This document shows, one piece after another, positions 53,701-62,618 of a stretch of DNA of 64,000 nucleotides (position 1 is its first letter; each line of letters starts with the position of its first letter). Under the pieces are notes generated by a model. The model saw nothing but the letters and a program-made list of their open reading frames with translations. It made no database searches and had not been told where the DNA came from. The stretch comes from Calliopsis andreniformis (taxonomy: Eukaryota > Arthropoda > Insecta > Hymenoptera > Andrenidae): assembly GCF_051401765.1 (NCBI RefSeq), contig NW_027480597.1:124001-188000 (forward strand). Reading direction: 5' to 3'. The position numbers and the translations under genes are program-made.

Positions 53701-55026
53701 TGCCTATGGCAGCTATGGCTATGGCTATGGCTGCTATGGCTGTGGTTATGGCTGCTATGGCTATTGCTATGGCTGCTATGGCTATGGCTATGGCTGCTAT
53801 GGCTATGGCTATGGCTATGGCTGCTATGGCTATGGCTATGGCTATGACTGCTATGGCTATGTCTATGGCTGCTATGGGTATGGCTATGCCTATGGCAGCT
53901 ATGGCTATGGCTATGGCTGCTATGGCTGTGGCTATGTCTGCTATGGCTATGGCTATGGCTGCTATGGCTGTGACTATGGCTGCTATGGCTATGGCTATGG
54001 CTGCTATGGCTATGGTTCTGTGTATGGCTGCTAAGGCTATGGCTATGACTACGGCTGCTGTGGCTCTGGCTCTGGCTGCTATGGCTATGGCTATGGCTGC
54101 TATGGCTATGGCTATGGCTGCTATGGCTATGGCTATGGTTGCTATGGCTGTGGTTATGTCTGCTATGGCTATGGCTATGGCTGCTATGGTTATGGCTATG
54201 GCTGCTATGTCTGTGGCTATGGCTGCGGCTGCTATGGCTATGGCTGCTCTGGCTATGGCTATGGCTAAGGCTGCTGTGGCTATGGCTATGGCCGCTTTGG
54301 CAATGGCTACAGCTGCTATGGCTATGGCTATGGCATTGGCTGCTAAGGCTATGGCTATGATTATGGCTGCTATGGCTGTGGCTATGTGTGTGTCTACTAT
54401 GGATATAGCTATGGCTGCTATGGCTCTGCCTACGGCTGCTATGGCTATCGCTGTGGCTGCTATGGCTATGGATATGGCTGATATGGCTGTGGCTATGGCT
54501 ATGGCTGCTATGACTATGGCTATGGCTGCTATGGCGATCGCTATGGCTGCTATGACTATGGCTATGGCTACGGCTATGGCTGCTATGTCCGCCATGGCTG
54601 AGGCTATGGCTGCTATGGCTATGGCTATGGCTATGGCTGCTATGGGTATGGCTATGGCTATGGCTGCTATGGCTATGTCTATGGCTGATATGGCTATGGC
54701 TATGGCTATGGCTGCTATGACTGTGGCTATGGCTGCTATGGCTATGGCTGCTATGGCTATGGCTATGGCTGCTATGGCTATGGCTTCGGCTATGGTTTTG
54801 GCGGCTATGGTTATGTCTATGGCTATGGCTGCAATGGCTATGGCTTTGGCTACTATGGCCATGGCTATGGCTTTGGCTACTATGGCCATGGCTGTGGCTG
54901 CTGTGGCTATGGCTATGGCTGCTATGGCTATGATTATGTCTATGGCTACTAAGGCTATGGCTATGTCTACGGCTGCTGTGGCTCTGGCTCTGGCTGCTAT
55001 GGCTATGGCTTTGGCTACTATGTCCA
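46213..55026 (+). repeat. 4,407-bp tandem duplication (junction about 50,620)
   Basis: 46,213-50,619 is followed by 50,620-55,026 at offset 4,407. The junction falls inside shared GCTTTGGCTACTATGTCCATGG sequence (about 50,600-50,640), so its exact position cannot be fixed. The left side follows the 22,38x pattern and the right side the 15,36x pattern, recognisable by GCTGGGGCTATG and GGATATGG instead of GCTGTGGCTATG and GGATTTGG. M2 blocks 46,910/51,317 and 49,979/54,386 correspond. The ATGACTATGG variant at 47,400 is shared with 51,807. Confidence 0.85.
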
Positions 55027-56017
55027 TGGATATGGCTGCTATGGCTATGGCTATGTCTGCTATGGCTATGGTTATGTCTACGGCTGCTAAGGCTATGGCT
55101 ATGTCTACGGCTGCTGTGGCTCTGCCTCTGGCTGCTGTGGCTATGTCTATGGCTGCTATGGCTATGGCTATGGCTGCTGTGGCTGTGGTTATGGCTGCTA
55201 TGGCTATGGCTATGGCTGCTATGGATTTGGCTATGGCTGCTATGGCTATGGCTATGGCTATGGCTGCTATGGGTATGGCTATGGCTATGGCTGCTATGGC
55301 TATGTCTATGGCTGCTATGGCTATGGCTATGGCTATGGCTGCTATGACTGTGGCTATGGCTGCTATGGCTATGGCTGCTATGGCTATGGCTATGGCTGCT
55401 ATGGCTATGGCTACGGCTATGGTTTTGGCGGCTATGGTTATGTCTATGGCTATGGCTGCAATGGCTATGGCTTTGGCTACTATGGCCATGGCTATGGCTT
55501 TGGCTACTATGGCCATGGCTGTGGCTGCTGTGGCTATGGCTATGGCTGCTATGGCTATGATTATGTCTATGGCTGCTAAGGCTATGGCTATGTCTACGGC
55601 AGCTGTGGCTCTGGCTCTGGCTGCTATGGCTCTGGCTGCTATGGCTATGGCTATGGCCGCTATGGCTGTGGTTATGGCTGCTATGGCTATGGCAATGGCT
55701 GCTATGGCTATGGCTATGGCTGCGGCTGCTATGGCTATGGCTGCTATGGCTTTGGCTATGGCTGCTATGGCTATGGCTGTGGCTATGGCTGCTATGACTA
55801 AGGCTATGGCTAAGGCTGCTATGGCTATGGCTATGGCTATGTCTGCTATGGCTATGGCTATGGCTAAGGCTGCTGTGGCTATGGCTATGGCCGCTTTGGC
55901 AATAGCTACAGCTGCTATGGCTATGGATATGGCATCGGCTGCTATGGCTATGGCTATGGCTATGGCATTGGCTGCTATGGCTATGGCTATGATTATGGCT
56001 GCTATGGCTGTGGCTAT

Positions 56018-56494
56018 GTGTGTGTCTGCTATGGATATAGCTATGGCTGCTATGGCTATGCCTACGGCTGCTACGGCTATCGCTATGGCTGCTATGGCTA
56101 TGGCTATGGCTGCTGTGGCTGTGGTTATGGCTGCTATGGCTATGGCTATGGCTGCTATGGATATGGCTATGGCTGCTATGGCTATGGCTATGGCTATGGC
56201 TGCTATGGGTATGGCTATGGCTATGGCTGCTATGGCTATGGCTATGGCTATGGCTGCTATGACTGTGGCTATGGCTGCTATGGCTATGGCTGCTATGGCT
56301 ATGGCTATGGCTGCTATGGCTATGGCTACGGCTATGGTTTTGGCGGCTATGGTTATGTCTATGGCTATGGCTGCAATGGCTATGGCTTTGGCTACTATGG
56401 CCATGGCTATGGCTTTGGCTACTATGGCCATGGCAGTGGCTGCTGTGGCTATGGCTATGGCTGCTATGGCTATGATTATGTCTATGGCTACTAA
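56018..56494 (+). other. Gly-Tyr-Cys open stretch spanning a duplication junction, 158 codons
   Basis: Frame 2 is open for about 158 codons from the M2 GTG to a TAA at 56,492. The stretch crosses the 5,343-bp duplication junction (56,083-56,101), so it is a chimera of two parents made by the rearrangement. No counterpart exists at the parental locations. It contains the Phe- and His-bearing motif GFGYYGHGYGFGYYGHG around residues 122-140. It is a neat example of unequal exchange making a longer open frame, but there is no ATG start, no non-repeat domain and no regulatory sequence, so I do not call it a gene. Confidence 0.25.
56381..56434 (+). repeat. 27-bp direct repeat with GCCATGGC palindromes
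   Basis: A 27-base unit beginning TATGGCTTTGGCTACTATGG occurs twice in direct tandem, at 56,381 and 56,408, each containing the perfect 8-base palindrome GCCATGGC. The same doublet recurs near 15,771, 18,468, 22,219, 22,847, 37,738, 42,163, 46,633, 50,433, 51,040, 54,840, 55,468, 60,184 and 60,812, always shortly before an M1 block. It is one of the most stable fine-scale landmarks. Its function, if any, is unknown. Confidence 0.7.
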
Positions 56495-59400
56495 GGCTAT
56501 GGCTATGTCTACGGCTGCTGTGGCTCTGGCTCTGGCTGCTATGGCTCTGGCTGCTATGGCTATGGCTATGGCCGCTAGGCCTGTGGTTATGGCTGCTATG
56601 GCTATGGCATTGGCTGCTATGGCTATGGCTATGATTATGGCTGCTATGGCTGTGGCTATGTGTATGTCTGCTATGGATATAGCTATGGCTGCTATGGCTA
56701 TGCCTACGGCTGCTACGGCTATCGCTATGGCTGCTATGGCTATTGCTATGGCTGCTATGACTATGGCTATGGCTGCTATGGCTACGGCTATGGCTGCTAT
56801 GGCTATGGCTATGGCTGCAATGGCTAAGGTTATGACTATGGCAGCTATGGCTATGGCTACGGCTGCTATGGCTATGGATGCTATGGCTATGTCTACGGCT
56901 GCTGTGGCTCTGGCTCTGGCTGCTATGGGTATGTCTATGGCTGCTATGGCTATGGCTGCTATAGCTATGGTTATGGCTATGGCTGCTAAGGCTATGGCTA
57001 TGTCTACGGCTGCTGTGGCTCTGGCTCTGTCTGCTATAGCTATGGCTATGGCTGCTATGGCTATGGCTATGGCTGCTATGGCTATGGCTATGTCTACTAT
57101 GGCTGCTATGGCTATGGCTATGGCTGCTATGGCTACGGCTGTGGCTGCTATGGCTATGGCTATGGCTATAGCTGCTATGGCTATGGCTATGACTATGGCT
57201 ATTGCTGCTAAGGCTATGGCGATGGCTATGGCTGCTATGGCTATGGCTATGGCTGCTATGGCTGTGGTTATGTCTGCTATGGCTATAGCCATGACTGCTA
57301 TGGCTATGGCTATGGCTGCTATGGGTATGGCTATGGCTATGGCTGCTATGGCTATGGCTATGGCTGCAATGGCTATGGCTATGGCTGCTATGGCTATGGC
57401 TATGGCGGCTATGGCTGCTATGGCTATGGCTATGGCTACTATGGCTATGGATACGGCTGCTATGGCTATGGCTATGGCTATGTCTGCTATGGCTATGGCT
57501 ATGGCTGCTATGGTTATGGCTATGGCGACTATGGCTGCTATTGCTATGGCTATGGCTACTATGGCTATGGATACGGCTGCTATGGCTATGGCTATAGCTA
57601 TGGCTGCTATGGCTATGGTTATGTCTATGGCTGCTAAGGATATGGCTATGTCTACGGCTGCTGCGGCTCTGGCTCTCGCTGCTATGGATATGCCTATGGC
57701 TGCTATGGCTATGGCTATGGCTGCTATGGCTGTGGTTATGGCTGCTATGGCTATTGCTATGGCTGCTATGGCTATGGCTATGGCTGCTATGGCTATGGCT
57801 ATGGCTGCTATGGCTATGGCTATGGCTATGGCTATGACTGCTATGGCTATGTCTATGGCTGCTATGGGTATGGCTATGCCTATGGCAGCTATGGCTATGG
57901 CTATGGCTGCTATGGCTGTGGCTATATCTGCTATGGCTATGGCTATGGCTGCTATGGCTATGGCTATGGCTGCTATGGCTATGGCTATGGCTATGGCTAT
58001 GGCTGCTATGGCTATGGCTATGGCTATGGCTATGACTGCTATGGCTATGGCTATGGCCGCTATGGATATGGCTATGGCTATGGCTGCTATGGCTACGGCC
58101 TTGGCAACTACGGCCATTGGTATGGCTGCTATGGCTATGGCTATGGCTGCTATGGCTATGGCTACGGCTATGGTTTTGGCGGCTATGGCTATGTCTATGG
58201 CTATGGCTGCAATGGCTATGGCTTTGGCTACAATGGCCATGGCTATGGCTTTGGCTACTATGGCCATGGCTGTGGCTGCTGTGGCTATGGCTATGGCTGC
58301 TATGGCTATGATTATGTCTATGGCTGCTAAGGCTATGGCTATGTCTACGGCTGCTGTGGCTCTGGCTCTGGCTGCTATGGCTCTGGCTGCTATGGCTATG
58401 GCTATGGCCGCTATGGCTGTGGTTATGGCTGCTATGGCTATGGCAATGGCTGCTATGGCTATGGCTATGGCTATAGCTGCTATGGCTATGGCTATGACTA
58501 TGGCTATTGCTGCTAAGGCTATGGCGATGGCTATGGCTGCTATGGCTATGGCTATGGCTGCTATGGCTGTGGCTATGGCTGCTATGGTTATGGCTATGGC
58601 TGCTATGGCTGTGGCTATGGCTATGGCTGCTTTGTCTATGGCTATGGCCATGACTGCTATGGCTATGGCTATGGCTGCTATGGGTATGGCTATGGCAATG
58701 GCTGCTATGGCTATGGCTATGTCTGCTATGGCTATGGCTATGGCTATGGCTGCTATGGCTATGTCTATGGCTATAACTGCTATGGCTATGGCTATGGCTG
58801 CTATGGCTATGGCTATGGCTGCTATGGCTATGTCTATGGCTATAACTGCTATGGCTATGGCTATGGCTGCTATGGCTATGGCTATGGCTGCTATGGCTGT
58901 GGTTATGGCTGCTATGGCTATTGCTATGGCTGCTATGGCTATGGCTATGGCTGCTATGGCTATGGCTATGGCTATGGCTGCTATGGCTATGGCTATGGCT
59001 ATGACTGCTATGGCTATGTCTATGGCTGCTATGGGTATGGCTATGCCTATGGCAGCTATGGCTATGGCTATGGCTGCTATGGCTGTGGTTATGGCTGCTA
59101 TGGCTATTGCTATGGCTGCTATGGCTATGGCTATGGCTGCTATGGCTATGGCTATGGCTATGGCTGCTATGGCTATGGCTATGGCTATGACTGCTATGGC
59201 TATGTCTATGGCTGCTATGGGTATGGCTATGCCTATGGCAGCTATGGCTATGGCTATGGCTGCTATGGCTGTGGCTATGTCTGCTATGGCTATGGCTATG
59301 GCTGCTATGGCTGTGACTATGGCTGCTATGGCTATGGCTATGGCTGCTATGGCTATGGTTCTGTGTATGGCTGCTAAGGCTATGGCTATGACTACGGCTG

Positions 59401-61435
59401 CTGTGGCTCTGGCTCTGGCTGCTATGGCTATGGCTATGGCTGCTATGGCTATGGCTATGGCTGCTATGGCTATGGCTATGGTTGCTATGGCTGTGGTTAT
59501 GTCTGCTATGGCTATGGCTATGGCTGCTATGGTTATGGCTATGGCTGCTATGTCTGTGGCTATGGCTGCGGCTGCTATGGCTATGGCTGCTCTGGCTATG
59601 GCTATGGCTAAGGCTGCTGTGGCTATGGCTATGGCCGCTTTGGCAATGGCTACAGCTGCTATGGCTATGGCTATGGCATTGGCTGCTAAGGCTATGGCTA
59701 TGATTATGGCTGCTATGGCTGTGGCTATGTGTGTGTCTACTATGGATATAGCTATGGCTGCTATGGCTCCGCCTACGGCTGCTATGGCTATCGCTGTGGC
59801 TGCTATGGCTATGGATATGGCTGATATGGCTGTGGCTATGGCTATGGCTGCTATGACTATGGCTATGGCTGCTATGGCGATCGCTATGGCTGCTATGACT
59901 ATGGCTATGGCTACGGCTATGGCTGCTATGTCCGCCATGGCTGAGGCTATGGCTGCTATGGCTATGGCTATGGCTATGGCTGCTATGGGTATGGCTATGG
60001 CTATGGCTGCTATGGCTATGTCTATGGCTGATATGGCTATGGCTATGGCTATGGCTGCTATGACTGTGGCTATGGCTGCTATGGCTATGGCTGCTATGGC
60101 TATGGCTATGGCTGCTATGGCTATGGCTTCGGCTATGGTTTTGGCGGCTATGGTTATGTCTATGGCTATGGCTGCAATGGCTATGGCTTTGGCTACTATG
60201 GCCATGGCTATGGCTTTGGCTACTATGGCCATGGCTGTGGCTGCTGTGGCTATGGCTATGGCTGCTATGGCTATGATTATGTCTATGGCTACTAAGGCTA
60301 TGGCTATGTCTACGGCTGCTGTGGCTCTGGCTCTGGCTGCTATGGCTATGGCTTTGGCTACTATGTCCATGGATATGGCTGCTATGGCTATGGCTATGTC
60401 TGCTATGGCTATGGTTATGTCTACGGCTGCTAAGGCTATGGCTATGTCTACGGCTGCTGTGGCTCTGCCTCTGGCTGCTGTGGCTATGTCTATGGCTGCT
60501 ATGGCTATGGCTATGGCTGCTGTGGCTGTGGTTATGGCTGCTATGGCTATGGCTATGGCTGCTATGGATTTGGCTATGGCTGCTATGGCTATGGCTATGG
60601 CTATGGCTGCTATGGGTATGGCTATGGCTATGGCTGCTATGGCTATGTCTATGGCTGCTATGGCTATGGCTATGGCTATGGCTGCTATGACTGTGGCTAT
60701 GGCTGCTATGGCTATGGCTGCTATGGCTATGGCTATGGCTGCTATGGCTATGGCTACGGCTATGGTTTTGGCGGCTATGGTTATGTCTATGGCTATGGCT
60801 GCAATGGCTATGGCTTTGGCTACTATGGCCATGGCTATGGCTTTGGCTACTATGGCCATGGCTGTGGCTGCTGTGGCTATGGCTATGGCTGCTATGGCTA
60901 TGATTATGTCTATGGCTGCTAAGGCTATGGCTATGTCTACGGCAGCTGTGGCTCTGGCTCTGGCTGCTATGGCTCTGGCTGCTATGGCTATGGCTATGGC
61001 CGCTATGGCTGTGGTTATGGCTGCTATGGCTATGGCAATGGCTGCTATGGCTATGGCTATGGCTGCGGCTGCTATGGCTATGGCTGCTATGGCTTTGGCT
61101 ATGGCTGCTATGGCTATGGCTGTGGCTATGGCTGCTATGACTAAGGCTATGGCTAAGGCTGCTATGGCTATGGCTATGGCTATGTCTGCTATGGCTATGG
61201 CTATGGCTAAGGCTGCTGTGGCTATGGCTATGGCCGCTTTGGCAATAGCTACAGCTGCTATGGCTATGGATATGGCATCGGCTGCTATGGCTATGGCTAT
61301 GGCTATGGCATTGGCTGCTATGGCTATGGCTATGATTATGGATGCTATGGCTGTGGCTATGTGTGTGTCTGCTATGGATATAGCTATGGCTGCTATGGCT
61401 ATGCCTACGGCTGCTACGGCTATCGCTATGGCTGC

Positions 61436-62618
61436 TATGGCTATTGCTATGGCTGCTATGACTATGGCTATGGCTGCTATGGCTACGGCTATGGCTGCTA
61501 TGGCTATGGCTATGGCTGCAATGGCTAAGGTTATGACTATGGCAGCTATGGCTATGGCTACGGCTGCTATGGCTATGGATGCTATGGCTATGTCTACGGC
61601 TGCTGTGGCTCTGGCTCTGGCTGCTATGGATATGTCTATGGCTGCTATGGCTATGGCTGCTATAGCTATGGCTATGGCTATGGCTGCTAAGGCTATGGCT
61701 ATGTCTACGGCTGCTGTGGCTCTGGCTCTGGCTGCTATAGCTATGGCTATGGCTGCTATGGCTATGGCTATGGCTGCTATGGCTATGGCTTTGGCTATGA
61801 CTGCTATGGCTGTGGTTATGTCTGCTATGGCTATGGCTATGGCTGCTATGGTTATGGCTATGGCTGCTATGGCTGTGGCTATGGGTATGGTTGCTTTGTC
61901 TATGGATATGGCCATGACTGCTATGGCTATGGCTATGGCTGCTATGGGTATGGCTATGGCTATGGCTGCTATGGCTATGGCTATGGCTGCAATGGCTATG
62001 GCTATGGCTGCTATGGCTATGGCTATGGCGGCTATGGCTGCTATGGCTATGGCTATGGCTACTATGGCTATGGATAAGGCTGCTATGGCTATGGCTATGG
62101 CTATGTCTGCTATGGCTATGGCTATGGCTGCTATGGCTATGGCTATGGCTATGGCTATGGCTGCTATGGCTATGTCTTTGGCTATGGCTGCTATGGCTAT
62201 GGTTTTGGATACTATGGCCATGGCTATGGCGGCTATGGCTATTTCTATGGCTGCTATGGCTATGGTTATGTCTATGGCCCCTAAGGCTATGGCTATGTCT
62301 ACGGCTGCTGTGGCACTGGCTCTGGCTGCTATGGCTATGGCTATGGCTGCTATGGCTATGGCTATGGCTGCTGTGGCTGTGGTTATGTCTGCTATGGCTA
62401 TGGCCATGACTGCTATGGCTATGTCTACGGCTGCTGTGGCTCTGGCTCTGGCTGCTATGGCTATGGCTATGGCTGCTATGGCTATGGCTATGGCTGCTAT
62501 GGCTGTGGTTATGGCTGCTATGGCTATTGCTATGGCTGCTATGGCTATGGCTATGGCTGCTATGGCTATGGCTATGGCTATGGCTGCTATGGCTGTGGCT
62601 ATGGCTGCTATGGCTATG
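61436..62618 (+). repeat. Copy of 23,468-24,650 at offset 37,968
   Basis: The sequence continues the 23,4xx pattern after the 5,343-bp unit ends. It includes GGATATGTCTATGG (61,628), GGGTATGGTTGC (61,883), GGATAAGGC (62,072) and the GGCCCCTAAGG block (62,276). It agrees with its source until about 62,618, where GGCTATGGTTTTGGATACT replaces the GGCTATGGCCATGG seen near 24,655. It has no gene-like content. Confidence 0.82.

Larger units (their letters stand above)
50750..61435 (+). repeat. 5,343-bp tandem duplication (junction about 56,093)
   Basis: 50,750-56,092 is followed by 56,093-61,435 at offset 5,343. The breakpoint lies within shared GCTGCTATGGCTATGGC sequence (56,083-56,101), where a 23,46x-type left flank meets the 15,48x-type right flank. 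M2 blocks 51,317/56,660, 54,386/59,729 and 56,018/61,361 correspond. The right copy has a private GCTCCGCCTACGG at 59,767. It lacks the ATGACTATGG variant that the left copy has at 51,807, which constrains the order of events. Confidence 0.85.

Noticed and set aside
33465..61435. Duplications as assembly artefacts
   Set aside because: This cannot be excluded without reads, but copies carry private and shared point variants in a consistent historical order, which simple assembly duplication would not produce.
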